Positions 9,137 to 19,243 of a DNA stretch of 64,000 bases are shown in pieces. The stretch lies in the NCBI GenBank assembly GCA_021773055.1, contig JAJFKV010000064.1:62001-126000 (forward strand), read 5' to 3'. Position 1 is the stretch's first letter. Each line of letters begins with the position of its first letter. Under the pieces are notes generated by a model. The model made no database searches and had not been told where the DNA came from. It worked only from the letters and a program-made list of their open reading frames with translations. A program made the position numbers and the translations under genes. The stretch is from Woeseiaceae bacterium (lineage in GTDB: Bacteria > Pseudomonadota > Gammaproteobacteria > Steroidobacterales > Woeseiaceae).

Positions 9137-10483
9137 ATGGCAGAAATAGCGAAGCGCGAGTCGCTGGGTAGCAAAGAGCTGGAGAGCATTGTTGCTCTGG
9201 CGCTGGATGAGGCGCGGTCACTGGGAGTCGATCAAGCCGAAGTGGCGGCGAGCCAGGACATGGGTTTGTCTGCGACTGCGCGTCTGGGCGATGTTGAGAA
9301 CCTGGAATTTACGAATGATCGCGGCATCGGCATCACGGTGTACAAAGACTCCTGCAAGGGCAATGCAAGCACCTCAGATATATCACCTGCAGCTATTCGC
9401 GAAGCTGTTGCGAAGGCCTGTTCGTTTGCCGAGCTAACAGCGGAAGACCCGAATTCCGGATTGGCGGATGCTGATCGGATGGCAACGGAGATTACGGACC
9501 TCGATCTCGATCACCCCTGGGACCTTGATGCCGAAAAAGCGATTGCTCTCGCACTCGAAAGTGAGAATGCGGCGATGGCCTCCGACAAGCGCATCAGCAA
9601 CTCGGAAGGCGCGACGGTCGGGACCAACCGTGGAACACGTGCTTACGGCAATACCCACGGATTTATGGGCAGTTATTCTCGAACCAGTCACAGCATCACC
9701 TGCGTCGTGCTGGCGGAAGAAGATGGCACGATGCAGCGTGACTATCACTACACGTCATCGCGGTTGGCCGATGAGCTTGATGATGCGGCGTCTGTTGGTG
9801 TGCGGGCGGCGCAAAAGACCGTGAGCCGGCTCGGTGCCCGAAAAATCCAGACAACCAATGCTCCGGTGCTGTATATCCCGGAGCTGGCACGGGGTTTTAT
9901 TGGTCACGCGATCGGCGCGATCGCCGGCGGCGCGCAGTACCGGCGTTCGTCATTTCTACTCGACGCGGTCGGTGAAAAAATATTCCCGGAGTTTGTACAA
10001 ATTCAGGAACGGCCACATATCCTGCAGGGCATCGCCAGTCGCTCCTTCGATGGTGAGGGTGTTGCCACCTATGACCGCGACATTGTCACCGACGGTGAGT
10101 TGCAAAGTTACATCCTGAGCAGCTATTCGGCGCGCCGCTTGGGGCTCGAAACGACAGCCAATGCGGGCGGCGCACAAAACCTGCTTATCCCCGGAAGTGA
10201 TGTCGATAAAGATCAACTGATCGCGGACATGGGAACAGGTTTGATCGTTGAAGAGCTTATCGGGCAGGGCGTTAACTCGGTCACCGGCGACTACTCCCGT
10301 GGCGCTGTAGGACATTGGGTCGAAAATGGTGAGGTTCAGTTTGCGGTCCATGAAGTGACTATTGCTGGCAACCTGCGGGATCTTTATCAGCGCATTGCGG
10401 CTATCGGTAACGATCAGGATCTGCGCAGTGGTGTGCGTTGCGGCTCGTTGCTGGTTGAGGAAATGACAATAGCCGGCGCGTAG
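9137..10483 (+). CDS. pmbA: Metalloprotease PmbA/TldE
   Basis: 448 aa TldE-like; 'SRSFDGEGVATYDRDIVTDGELQSYILSSYSARRLG'; next to darP. Confidence 0.95.
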   Translation: MAEIAKRESLGSKELESIVALALDEARSLGVDQAEVAASQDMGLSATARLGDVENLEFTNDRGIGITVYKDSCKGNASTSDISPAAIREAVAKACSFAELTAEDPNSGLADADRMATEITDLDLDHPWDLDAEKAIALALESENAAMASDKRISNSEGATVGTNRGTRAYGNTHGFMGSYSRTSHSITCVVLAEEDGTMQRDYHYTSSRLADELDDAASVGVRAAQKTVSRLGARKIQTTNAPVLYIPELARGFIGHAIGAIAGGAQYRRSSFLLDAVGEKIFPEFVQIQERPHILQGIASRSFDGEGVATYDRDIVTDGELQSYILSSYSARRLGLETTANAGGAQNLLIPGSDVDKDQLIADMGTGLIVEELIGQGVNSVTGDYSRGAVGHWVENGEVQFAVHEVTIAGNLRDLYQRIAAIGNDQDLRSGVRCGSLLVEEMTIAGA

Positions 10484-10499
10484 CGTCAACCGGTCGTAT

Positions 10500-11813
10500 T
10501 CAGTCGTCGGCCTGGTCCAGCAGGTCCGCCAGAGTCTGCTCAGCCAGCGTAGAGGCAACCGCACCATCAAGGCTTTGGCCCAATGCCTCGATCGGGTCAT
10601 CCCATTTCGGATCGCGATGCGATCCGGTTTCACCCTCATGGCGCACAACATCCAGAATATTGACAAGCGTAATGCGTGACATCTCGCGCGCCGGCAACAA
10701 TTCTTCCTGTTCGTTGGTCGTGAGCATTCCCGCAGTTTCAAGTCCCGCGGCGATCGGCGCGAGCGTAATCGACGGGATACGCATCGTCCGGCTCAGGCTG
10801 CTTAAGTTCACTCCCAGCACCGGATTCCGGAACTCCCTGCCAACCAGAAACATGATGTTGAGTGCGACACGTTCACGCATGGCGTTCGACAGTCGTGGTT
10901 CGCGGCGGCCAATACGCAGGTAAGCAGGGTTTTGAAAGTAAAATGCGATTTGCGAGCCGATCAGCAAGATCAGCCAGTTCAGGTACAGCAAAAGCAGCGC
11001 AGAAATAGCGACCGCGAAGCTGGCGTATATTGCCTGACGACTTGTCGAGGTGGCGATGAATGTCGCGAATATTTTGCTGGTCGTGACCCAAAGGAAGCCG
11101 CCCGCCACGCCTCCGACCAGGGCAGAGCGAAGCTTCACGCGCGTATTCGGCATGAACTTATACAAAAATGTGAAGATACCGATCGTAATCAGGTATGGCG
11201 TTAGTCGGTCAGTGATCGTAAATACTGGCGCAAAAGCAGTGCTCTCCTGGATCGAAACGACCAGTTTTTCCTTGCTGAATTCTGCGAGTGCTTTAACGGA
11301 CAAACCGACCGCAATTGCGCCTACGATCAGAACGGTACTGTACTCGACAAGGCGCGTCGTAAAGCTACGTGGTTTTGACACATACCATACGTAGTTAAAT
11401 GAACCCTCGATTTTCTGCACCATTGTAATAGCGGTGTAAATGAAAAAGATGAAGCCGATACCGCCAAGAACATTGCCATTTACATTGGAGACGAGTTTCA
11501 TAACGTAATCGGTTATTTCGGCACCCTTGGGCCCAAGCGGCTCGAGGAGTCCGTACAAGTGCGGCTCTACGTCTTTGTGGACGCCAAACGCCTTGAGTGC
11601 CGAGAAGCTGACTGCGACCAGCGGGACGATGGAAAGCAAGGTCGTATAGACGAGACTCATTGCGCGCAACGTCAATTGCCCGGAGAAAATGTCTCGCAGC
11701 ACAGCGTAGGCATTGCGTAGTATCCCCGTGACGATTCGCCCGACCAATCCATAGCCACGCAGCATATCGCCCCAGACCAATGCTTCAATCCAGTTTTTGA
11801 TGGTTACAACCAT
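10500..11813 (-). CDS. YihY/BrkB family inner membrane protein
   Basis: Multiple TM segments, 'LTLRAMSLVYTTLLSIVPLVAVSFSALKAFG' and C-terminal wHTH-like region typical of YihY family. Confidence 0.9.
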   Translation of the reverse strand: MVVTIKNWIEALVWGDMLRGYGLVGRIVTGILRNAYAVLRDIFSGQLTLRAMSLVYTTLLSIVPLVAVSFSALKAFGVHKDVEPHLYGLLEPLGPKGAEITDYVMKLVSNVNGNVLGGIGFIFFIYTAITMVQKIEGSFNYVWYVSKPRSFTTRLVEYSTVLIVGAIAVGLSVKALAEFSKEKLVVSIQESTAFAPVFTITDRLTPYLITIGIFTFLYKFMPNTRVKLRSALVGGVAGGFLWVTTSKIFATFIATSTSRQAIYASFAVAISALLLLYLNWLILLIGSQIAFYFQNPAYLRIGRREPRLSNAMRERVALNIMFLVGREFRNPVLGVNLSSLSRTMRIPSITLAPIAAGLETAGMLTTNEQEELLPAREMSRITLVNILDVVRHEGETGSHRDPKWDDPIEALGQSLDGAVASTLAEQTLADLLDQADD

Positions 11814-11832
11814 GCGGACATTGTCCTCCCTC

Positions 11833-12723
11833 TTACGAGGTCATGCGATCGAGCGCTTCACGGTATTTAGCAGCAGTTTGTTCGAGCAACTCCGGCGGCA
11901 GATCCGGTCCGGGCGCAGTCTTGTCCCAATCCAGCGTATCAAGATAGTCACGCACGAACTGCTTGTCGAAGCTCGGCGGGCTCGTGTCGACCTTGTATTC
12001 ATCCACCGGCCAGAATCGTGAAGAGTCCGGTGTCAGTACTTCGTCAATAAGGTGCAGACGACCTTCGTCATCGAGGCCAAATTCGAATTTTGTATCGGCA
12101 ATAATAATGCCACGCTCAAGCGCAAAAGCAGCAGCCCGTTCGTAGATTTCAATCGACACGTCCCGCACGCGTTTTGCGAGGTTCTCACCAATCAGTTCGA
12201 CGACCTGATTGAAGCTGATGTTCTCGTCGTGATCACCGGCCTCAGCTTTGCTCGCTGGAGTAAACAATGTGTGCGGTAGTTTCTCCGCTTGTTGCAGGCC
12301 CTCCGGAAGGTGAGCGCCGCAGACCTGTCCGGTGTCGAGATAATCGCGCCACCCGGAGCCGATGAGATAACCACGAACGACGGCCTCAATCGGCAGCGGC
12401 TTAAGTCTCTTCACGACCAGCGCCCGATCGCGAAGTTGGTCACAGAGCGCTTTGTCAGTGATAACGTCATCCACGCCTAATTCCGTCAGCTGGTTGTCGA
12501 TGATGTCGGCCATCATGCGAAACCAGAACAGAGAAATCCTGGTGAGGACTTCGCCTTTGCCCGGAATAGGGTCGGGCAGAATTACGTCATAGGCAGACAG
12601 CCGGTCCGTCGTGACGAGAAGCAAGTGCCTGTCATCGACGCTGTATATATCCCGGACTTTGCCGCGGCCGATCATCGGTAGATCGGGTATCGAAGTTTCG
12701 AACAATACATCGCTGGAGCTCAT
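11833..12723 (-). CDS. purC: Phosphoribosylaminoimidazole-succinocarboxamide synthase
   Basis: [41 protein letters not shown]; full length. Confidence 0.97.
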   Translation of the reverse strand: MSSSDVLFETSIPDLPMIGRGKVRDIYSVDDRHLLLVTTDRLSAYDVILPDPIPGKGEVLTRISLFWFRMMADIIDNQLTELGVDDVITDKALCDQLRDRALVVKRLKPLPIEAVVRGYLIGSGWRDYLDTGQVCGAHLPEGLQQAEKLPHTLFTPASKAEAGDHDENISFNQVVELIGENLAKRVRDVSIEIYERAAAFALERGIIIADTKFEFGLDDEGRLHLIDEVLTPDSSRFWPVDEYKVDTSPPSFDKQFVRDYLDTLDWDKTAPGPDLPPELLEQTAAKYREALDRMTS

Positions 12724-12834
12724 GCAGCGATGATCGCCGTTCCGGCCGGGTCAGGCAAGCTTCAGCAATATCAATGGCTGCTGACACAGGATAGGATTGC
12801 AGTTCTTCTCATCGCCTGGCGGCTGGATTCTCGA

Positions 12835-13629
12835 TTGTATTGGGGCAAGATTATTGGCACTTTGGCCGGGCTTGCGATGCGCAACCCCTGGGCTGTGCTG
12901 GCGGGTTTTATTCTCGGTCACCAGTTCGACCGCGGCTTCGCCGACCGTTATCGTCTGTTTGAGAAGCAAGGCGCGAATATATCGAAGGTCTCGGAAGAGT
13001 TCGTTAAGGCACTGTTTCAGGCTATGGGACATCTCGCGAAAGTAGACGGGCGCGTTAGTGAGGACGAGATACGCTCTGCGCGAATGGTCATGCATCGACT
13101 GAGCCTGAATCCCGCCCAGGTGCGGCGCGCAGTTGGCTGGTTCGATGCTGGCAAGCAGTCGGGGTTTCCGCTGGTGCAAAAAATGCGCGAGTTACGGCGC
13201 GTGAGCGCACGCAGCGCATCAGACCGCCTGACATTTGTGCGTTTGTTGCTGGAGGTTGTGCTGGCAAAAGACAGCCTCAAAAAAGAAGAGCGTGCTTTGA
13301 TCTGGAAAATATGTATGGAGCTAGACATTGGTAGAGTCGAGTTCGCGCAACTTGAAGCAATGATCCGGGCACAAAAGGGGTTCAAGCGATCTCCTGCCGG
13401 CGATGCGGATGCCGTACGGGTGCGGCGTGCTTACGAGGAACTTGGCGTATCGGCGGACGCGACCAACGATGAGGTCAAGAAAGCCTACCGCAGGCTGATG
13501 AACAAGAATCACCCGGACAAGATATCGGGAAGCAATCCGGGCCCAGACGTGATTGCAGAAGCGGCGCGCCGAACCCGGGAGGTTCGCAGCGCCTACGAAA
13601 TGCTCAAGGCCCGCCGCTCGATTCGTTGA
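12835..13629 (+). CDS. djlA: Co-chaperone DjlA (TerB + DnaJ domain)
   Basis: Likely TTG start ([34 protein letters not shown]); C-terminal J domain with HPD (MNKNHPDKI). The tracked ORF extends upstream to 12730. Confidence 0.88.
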   Translation: MYWGKIIGTLAGLAMRNPWAVLAGFILGHQFDRGFADRYRLFEKQGANISKVSEEFVKALFQAMGHLAKVDGRVSEDEIRSARMVMHRLSLNPAQVRRAVGWFDAGKQSGFPLVQKMRELRRVSARSASDRLTFVRLLLEVVLAKDSLKKEERALIWKICMELDIGRVEFAQLEAMIRAQKGFKRSPAGDADAVRVRRAYEELGVSADATNDEVKKAYRRLMNKNHPDKISGSNPGPDVIAEAARRTREVRSAYEMLKARRSIR

Positions 13630-13676
13630 GGTTTTGATCCTGCGGAGGCTCATGTACAGTTGCCAAAAACCGGAGG

Positions 13677-14354
13677 ATGATAGTGACACCATTTATAGCG
13701 CCTTCAATTCTTTCTGCCGACTTCGCCCGTTTGGGTGATGACGTCAAAGCCGTGCTTGACGCTGGCGCGGACGTCGTTCATTTCGATGTAATGGACAATC
13801 ACTTCGTACCCAACCTGACGATTGGTCCGATGATTTGCGATGCATTACGTAACTTCGGCGTCGAGGCTCCCATAGACGTGCATCTGATGGTCGAGCCTGT
13901 AGACAGCATCATCCCGGATTTCGCGAAAGCCGGCGCCAGCTACATTACTTTTCACCCGGAAGCGAGCCGCCATGTCGATCGCTCGTTGGGCCTGATTCGT
14001 GAGCAGGGCTGCAAAGCCGGGCTGGTATTCAGCCCAGCCACACCGCTGGACTGGCTCACACACGTCATCGATAAGGTCGACATGGTGCTGCTGATGTCCG
14101 TTAACCCGGGTTTCGGCGGACAGAGCTTTATCCCGTCAGCATTAGCCAAGCTACGTCAGGCCCGACAAATCATCGAAGCGAGCGGTCGGGAAATCCGTCT
14201 CGAAATCGACGGTGGCGTGAAGGTAGACAACATCGGTGAAATTGCTGCAGCTGGCGCAGACACATTCGTCGCAGGCTCAGCCATCTTCGGCAGTGACGAT
14301 TACGCCAAAACGATCTCGGCGATGAAGACGGCGATAGCCAACGCCACCTCATAA
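13677..14354 (+). CDS. rpe: Ribulose-phosphate 3-epimerase
   Basis: [46 protein letters not shown] motifs. Confidence 0.97.
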   Translation: MIVTPFIAPSILSADFARLGDDVKAVLDAGADVVHFDVMDNHFVPNLTIGPMICDALRNFGVEAPIDVHLMVEPVDSIIPDFAKAGASYITFHPEASRHVDRSLGLIREQGCKAGLVFSPATPLDWLTHVIDKVDMVLLMSVNPGFGGQSFIPSALAKLRQARQIIEASGREIRLEIDGGVKVDNIGEIAAAGADTFVAGSAIFGSDDYAKTISAMKTAIANATS

Positions 14355-14378
14355 CGTAAGAAAGGCCCCTGCGATCAT

Positions 14379-15032
14379 CTACAGGTTGCGGTTCGGTCTC
14401 GCCCCAAACACGACAATAGTCTTGCCGCTCGCCGACACCAGTCCTTGTTCCTCAAGCACTTTGAGGACTCGGCCAGCCATCTCGCGTGAGCAGCCAACCA
14501 GACGACTGAGTTCCTGACGACTGACTTTGATCTGCATGCCATCCGGGTGCGTCATCGCGTCAGGTTCGTTACAAAGATCCATGATCGCGTGCGCCACTCG
14601 ACCAGTAACATCGACGAATGCCAGGTCACCGAGCTTGCGGTTGGTCCGGTCAAGTCGAGTTGCCAGCTGCGTGGCGAGTTCAAATACCAGGCCGGGACTT
14701 TCGCTCGCAATCTGGCGAAAACGCGGGTAGGTCATCTCGGCAATTTCACACTCGGTTCGTGTTCGAACCCAGGCACTTCGCGTCGGTTGCTCGTAGAAAA
14801 GACCCATTTCACCGAAGAACTGCCCCTTGTTCAGGTAAGCCAGCACCATTTCGTTGCCGTCTTCATCCTCGATCATGACTTCAACCGATCCATCGACGAT
14901 GTAATACAAAACATCCGGCAAGTCGCCTGCATGAATCATTACGGTTTTTGATGGAACAGTTCGTACGCGGCAGTAACTTAGGAAGCGATTGATCGCCGGT
15001 ACGTCACTCAGGTTCTTGGCTGTTGTTTGCAT
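14379..15032 (-). CDS. crp: Crp/Vfr-family cAMP receptor-like transcriptional regulator
   Basis: FGEMGLFYEQPTRSAWVRTRTECEIAEM cyclic-nucleotide pocket; HTH VSRQELSRLVGCSREMAGRVLKVLEEQGL, close to CRP/Vfr. Confidence 0.92.
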   Translation of the reverse strand: MQTTAKNLSDVPAINRFLSYCRVRTVPSKTVMIHAGDLPDVLYYIVDGSVEVMIEDEDGNEMVLAYLNKGQFFGEMGLFYEQPTRSAWVRTRTECEIAEMTYPRFRQIASESPGLVFELATQLATRLDRTNRKLGDLAFVDVTGRVAHAIMDLCNEPDAMTHPDGMQIKVSRQELSRLVGCSREMAGRVLKVLEEQGLVSASGKTIVVFGARPNRNL

Positions 15033-15135
15033 TGATAAATCCTCACCCCTATTGCGGACTACTTTTAATACAGAACGCCTGCGAGAGCAAGCTAAGTCCG
15101 TGTTTTATCGTCAATTTTCACCGTTCTTGACCTTA

Positions 15136-15780
15136 CTAAACCCAATACGCGGTTTTTGTCATAATTTTGGCGGTCGCCCGCATCAGGCGAACGATCGGTG
15201 ACGGCAATTCGGCGGCCCCTGCATCGATGGCACTTTCACCGTGTTGCTGCTCTTCATCGCGCATCTGATTTACGATCGCGCGGCTCTTCACGTCTGCCTC
15301 AGGAAGGTCGTCGAGATGACTGTCGAGGTGCGCGCAAACCTGTTTTTCGGTTTCGGCAATAAAACCAAGACTCCACTTGTCACCAAGCACGCCGCTGGCC
15401 GCTCCGATAGCATAAGCGCCGGCGTACCACAGCGGGCTAAGCCGACTCGGCGCAGAGCCCAGCTCGTGGATGCGCTGTTCACACCAGGCGAGGTGATCAA
15501 ATTCCTCGTTGGCGGCGCGCTTCATCTGCTCTTCGATGCCCTTGTTACGTGCAACCGTCGCGTGTCCCTGATAAAGGGCCTGGGCTGCCACCTCACCCGC
15601 ATGATTTACCCGCATGAGTCCGGCGGCATGCGCTTTTTGCGTTGCGTCGAGGTCAGCGTCTTCAATATCTTTGGCCGGATTACGACGGGCGGGTCGCCCC
15701 GCCGGCGTTGCAACCGTTCGTAGCGCATTGTTGGCGCCGGCAAGCAGTTTATCGAGCGGGGATAGTTGTCGTTTTTCCAT
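15136..15780 (-). CDS. coq7: Demethoxyubiquinone hydroxylase Coq7
   Basis: Di-iron motifs [42 protein letters not shown]. Confidence 0.95.
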   Translation of the reverse strand: MEKRQLSPLDKLLAGANNALRTVATPAGRPARRNPAKDIEDADLDATQKAHAAGLMRVNHAGEVAAQALYQGHATVARNKGIEEQMKRAANEEFDHLAWCEQRIHELGSAPSRLSPLWYAGAYAIGAASGVLGDKWSLGFIAETEKQVCAHLDSHLDDLPEADVKSRAIVNQMRDEEQQHGESAIDAGAAELPSPIVRLMRATAKIMTKTAYWV

Positions 15781-15868
15781 GCAATGAATTATAGCGCCGT
15801 GCGGCGGTCAGGCGGTATACTCCTCGGCCAATTTTTACGGGGCGACCGCCCAATTCAGGAGATCGTGA

Positions 15869-16585
15869 ATGACACCTCGTCAGATATTGATGGTGGCACT
15901 AACCATAACGTCTTTTTCTGTATTTGCAGAAGAAGCCGAAGAGCAAAGTCCATGGGCCGGAAAGGCTACCCTGGGCTACCTGGCGACCTCGGGTAATACC
16001 GAAAACTCGACCCTGAACTCGGGATTTGAGGTTGGCTACAAGTCAGGTCAATGGGCGCACCTGCTTGAGGCAGCGGCAATTACCGCGTCAGAAAACGAGG
16101 TAACCACGGCTGAGGCTTATGATCTGGGCTGGAAGAGCGAGCGCAAGATCAGCGATCACGACTTCCTGTTTGGTCGTTTACAATGGCGCAAGGACAATTT
16201 TGGCGCTTTTGATACGCAATTTTCCCAGTCGCTGGGTTACGGGCGTCGATTGATCGAAAACGATCAGCACAAGTTGAGCGCGGAGCTGGGCGTCGGTGCC
16301 CGGCAGTCAGAATTGCAGCTCGGCGGGAAAGAGGATGAAACGATTTTCACGGCCGGTGCTTACTACCGCTGGCAGTTCAGTGAAACGGCAGAGTTTCGGC
16401 AGGATTTGGCGATTGAGGCAGGTGGTGAGAACACCTATTCGGAGTCCGTAACCGCCATATCAGCCAAGCTACTCGGGGACCTCGCCCTGGTGGCCTCATA
16501 CACGATCAAAAACAATTCAGACGTGCCGCCGTTGACTGAAAAAACCGATACTTATACGGCTTTGTCGCTGGAGTACGTGTTCTGA
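15869..16585 (+). CDS. DUF481 family outer membrane protein (YdiY-like)
   Basis: Signal peptide; 'AGKATLGYLATSGNTENSTLNSGFEVGYKSGQW', C-terminal aromatic residue YVF. Confidence 0.88.
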   Translation: MTPRQILMVALTITSFSVFAEEAEEQSPWAGKATLGYLATSGNTENSTLNSGFEVGYKSGQWAHLLEAAAITASENEVTTAEAYDLGWKSERKISDHDFLFGRLQWRKDNFGAFDTQFSQSLGYGRRLIENDQHKLSAELGVGARQSELQLGGKEDETIFTAGAYYRWQFSETAEFRQDLAIEAGGENTYSESVTAISAKLLGDLALVASYTIKNNSDVPPLTEKTDTYTALSLEYVF

Positions 16586-16654
16586 CGATTTCAGAGCAAC
16601 AAGGCGGACTATAAGTTATTGATCCGTATGTAAAAAAATAAAGCTCCGGATTGT

Positions 16655-16683
16655 TTGCAATGGCGCGGGAGCTAAAGTATTAT
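16655..16683 (+). promoter_or_regulatory. Putative sigma70 promoter of rplM-rpsI
   Basis: TTGCAA -35 (16655-16660), 17-nt spacer, TATTAT -10 (16678-16683), ~120 nt upstream of rplM ATG. Confidence 0.5.
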
Positions 16684-16809
16684 TTCGCGCCTTTCGCCTC
16701 TCCAGCGAACGTCTTTGCGTGCGTGGAGGGCATACCGGGCAAGGGTCCGAGCTACAACGCCGACCAATAGAAGATTTACAAGATTTTTCCCAACGGAAAC
16801 TTAAAGATT

Positions 16810-17244
16810 ATGAATACGTTTTCTGCAAAGCCAGCAGAGGTGCGCCGCGATTGGTTCGTGGTTGATGCAACAGGTAAGACCCTGGGTCGCCTGTCGACTG
16901 AAATCGCTCGTCGCCTGCGTGGCAAGCATAAGCCTGAATACACGCCGCACGTTGATACGGGCGACTACATCGTTGTCGTTAATGCGGAGAAGATTCGCGT
17001 TACAGGCAACAAGATGCAGGACAAGATTTATTACCATCACACGGGATACATCGGCAACCTGAAGTCAATCTCGCTTGAGAAGCTGCTCGACAAAGCTCCG
17101 GAGCGCGTCATTGAAAAGGCCGTCAAGGGCATGTTGCCTCGCGGACCGCTGGGACGTCAGATGTTCGGTAAATTGAAAGTATTTGCCGGCCCTGAGCACA
17201 ACCACGCTGCACAGCAGCCTATTCCTTTGGAAGTAAGCGCTTAA
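16810..17244 (+). CDS. rplM: 50S ribosomal protein L13
   Basis: [61 protein letters not shown]. Confidence 0.99.
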   Translation: MNTFSAKPAEVRRDWFVVDATGKTLGRLSTEIARRLRGKHKPEYTPHVDTGDYIVVVNAEKIRVTGNKMQDKIYYHHTGYIGNLKSISLEKLLDKAPERVIEKAVKGMLPRGPLGRQMFGKLKVFAGPEHNHAAQQPIPLEVSA

Positions 17245-17273
17245 GGCCGGGCCTTAAGTATTGAGACAATATT

Positions 17274-17663
17274 ATGAGTGATACGTACTACGGAACCGGA
17301 CGTCGCAAGTCATCGACAGCTCGAGTCTTCATGAAGCCAGGTAAGGGCAGCATTACGATCAACAACCGTGCACTGGATGTCTTTTTTGGTCGAGAGACAG
17401 CCCAGATGATTGTTCGCCAGCCATTGGAGCTGACGCAACATGTTGATACGTTCGACGTGAATGTAACCGTCAAGGGCGGTGGCACGACGGGTCAAGCAGG
17501 CGCTATTCGCCACGGCCTGACTCGCGCGCTGATGCAATATGACGAGTCGCTTCGCGGTTCGCTGCGTAAAGCTGGGTTTGTAACCCGCGATTCGCGTGAA
17601 GTTGAACGGAAGAAAGTCGGTCTGCGCAAAGCACGTCGCGCAACGCAGTTCTCGAAACGTTAA
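17274..17663 (+). CDS. rpsI: 30S ribosomal protein S9
   Basis: [21 protein letters not shown]...[24 protein letters not shown]. Confidence 0.99.
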   Translation: MSDTYYGTGRRKSSTARVFMKPGKGSITINNRALDVFFGRETAQMIVRQPLELTQHVDTFDVNVTVKGGGTTGQAGAIRHGLTRALMQYDESLRGSLRKAGFVTRDSREVERKKVGLRKARRATQFSKR

Positions 17664-17682
17664 TCACGTTCGCGATCCTTTT

Positions 17683-17756
17683 TGGGGGATCGTCTAGTGG
17701 TAGGACTGCGGACTCTGACTCCGCCAACGGGGGTTCGAATCCCTCTCCCCCAGCCA
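17683..17756 (+). tRNA. tRNA-Gln (CTG anticodon)
   Basis: Cloverleaf: acceptor TGGGGGA/TCCCCCA, D-arm GTCTAGTGGTAGGAC, anticodon loop CTCTGAC, T-arm GGGGGTTCGAATCCCTC, encoded GCCA 3' end. Confidence 0.95.
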
Positions 17757-17804
17757 AAACAAAACCCCGTGTTCACGGGGTTTTTTTTGGCTGGGGGAGA
17801 GGGA
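17740..17804. repeat. Long inverted repeat combining the tRNA-Gln 3' end with downstream DNA
   Basis: TCCCTCTCCCCCAGCC (17740-17755) is an exact reverse complement of GGCTGGGGGAGAGGGA (17789-17804), enclosing the terminator stem. Confidence 0.9.
17761..17788 (+). terminator. Rho-independent terminator of rpsI/tRNA-Gln transcript
   Basis: CCCCGTG-TT-CACGGGG stem followed by T8. Confidence 0.88.
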
Positions 17805-17915
17805 AGACGCACGCAGTGCGCCCGAAGGGCGAGGAGCGGAGCGACGAGTCAATCCCTCGACCTGGTGATTGCTGCAAGCGAACCCTGTTCGACAAGCGCG
17901 AGAATCCCTATCCAC

Positions 17916-18581
17916 CTATCGAGACAACTTCCTCTCCAACACGAGCCCGATAGCCCCAAACACGCCGAGCAAGAGACCAATAAACGTCACGCCCTTGTTC
18001 TGCCAGGGGTCAGTTTCGCGATGGCCATCCAGATAGTAGGTGCGCGAGCCGCCATCAACGGGCACATTAAACACATTCCCGCGATACTCCCAGGTCGTCA
18101 GATACTCTTCATTGCGGCGCTGATCTACCAATTCTCTTGCGTGACTGCGTTGAAAAAACTCTTTCGATTCTCCATCCAGAATTACGCCTTCCGACCTGTA
18201 CTGGTAAACCACGTTCGGGTAGAAGAGGTGCACGTTGCCCGCATAGATGAGGGCTACGCCACTGGCGATCAATGCCGATGAAATCAATATCCAGCGCCGG
18301 CGATTGCCGATGAGCTGCCGTTTCTCGTTATTGAAATGGGTGGCGACGTCCGGGATTTGTCGCAATTGATTACGAACGCCCTGATCCAGGTCGTCGACCA
18401 AATCGCCAATGCCCAAAGAAAACACGTCGAGAATTCTGTTGAGGACATCGTTAGATGGAAGTGACTTGCCGTTTTCCAGCTTGGACAAATAGGACTGCTC
18501 GATACCCATGGTTTCAGCCAGCTCAGGCTGGGTGAGTCCCTTGTTTTTTCTCAGCAAGCGAAGCTTTTCACCGAATTGCAT
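17916..18581 (-). CDS. Membrane-anchored XRE-family HTH regulator
   Basis: N-terminal XRE HTH (MQFGEKLRLLRKNKGLTQPELAETMGIEQSYLSKLENGKSLPSN), then two TM helices flanking a ~75-aa, likely extracytoplasmic region. Confidence 0.85.
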   Translation of the reverse strand: MQFGEKLRLLRKNKGLTQPELAETMGIEQSYLSKLENGKSLPSNDVLNRILDVFSLGIGDLVDDLDQGVRNQLRQIPDVATHFNNEKRQLIGNRRRWILISSALIASGVALIYAGNVHLFYPNVVYQYRSEGVILDGESKEFFQRSHARELVDQRRNEEYLTTWEYRGNVFNVPVDGGSRTYYLDGHRETDPWQNKGVTFIGLLLGVFGAIGLVLERKLSR

Positions 18582-18648
18582 TTGATACTCCTACGATCAC
18601 TTGAAGAGCATAGTCTTTGGTATTCATGCTTGCATAGGAAGATGAATA

Positions 18649-19203
18649 TCAGGGAATTGTCGGGAATTCTTCCGTTTCGACTACCAGGCAACTTGGAAAA
18701 GCATCCTGAAGTTGCTGTATCTTTTCGCGATACTCGGAATAATTGAATCGAGAGCCAGGTTTTCTCTCGGCTAGCGCCGCCATCATCCTCTTTGTGAGCT
18801 CATCGTATTCGAACCACCATTGCTGAATGGGTCCAATTGCCCACTTGTTGTTGATCCTGGATAGCATCAGTCCATCGTATCGATTGTCCCGGTGCGCGAG
18901 AATCCATACCTGACTATCGCACTTGAGACCATTTTCACACGGACACCCGGCCGTCACTCCTCCGATATTAGCGATCGCACCAGGATAACGCTCGGCGGTA
19001 AGCACTTGTATCTCTCGAGTCTCATCGTCTGAGATATTTTCCTCTCGCAACGGTTCATCGATGCGATGCGGCCGAGTTGAGTATATGTGTCGAATTCTCT
19101 CGCGCTCGGCGATTCGGGCTTTCACGCGATTATTGTCACCAAGCGCGGTGGCAAAAATGGATAAGGTGAGGAGCGCAACCGTTATTGTCAGGAGGGACTT
19201 CAC
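18649..19203 (-). CDS. Hypothetical secreted protein
   Basis: 184 aa with signal peptide MKSLLTITVALLTLSIFATALG; four Cys in the mature part (GCPCENGLKC, SCLVVE). Confidence 0.65.
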   Translation of the reverse strand: MKSLLTITVALLTLSIFATALGDNNRVKARIAERERIRHIYSTRPHRIDEPLREENISDDETREIQVLTAERYPGAIANIGGVTAGCPCENGLKCDSQVWILAHRDNRYDGLMLSRINNKWAIGPIQQWWFEYDELTKRMMAALAERKPGSRFNYSEYREKIQQLQDAFPSCLVVETEEFPTIP

Positions 19204-19243
19204 TGTAGATCAACGCATACCGATTAAGTATCGTTGCTGCGAA

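Noticed and set aside
16586-16809. Possible ribosomal-protein leader regulatory RNA upstream of rplM
   Set aside because: Promoter and ~120-nt 5' UTR are visible, but I could not identify a recognisable L13 leader fold by eye.
17503-17757. Minus-strand ORF MAGGEGFEPPLAESESAVLPLDDPPK...
   Set aside because: Antisense translation of the tRNA-Gln gene and rpsI 3' end; a typical spurious tRNA-derived ORF.
17694-17915. Minus-strand ORF with ...WLGERDSNPRWRSQSPQSYH
   Set aside because: Antisense of tRNA-Gln, its terminator and adjacent palindromes; a recurrent annotation artefact.
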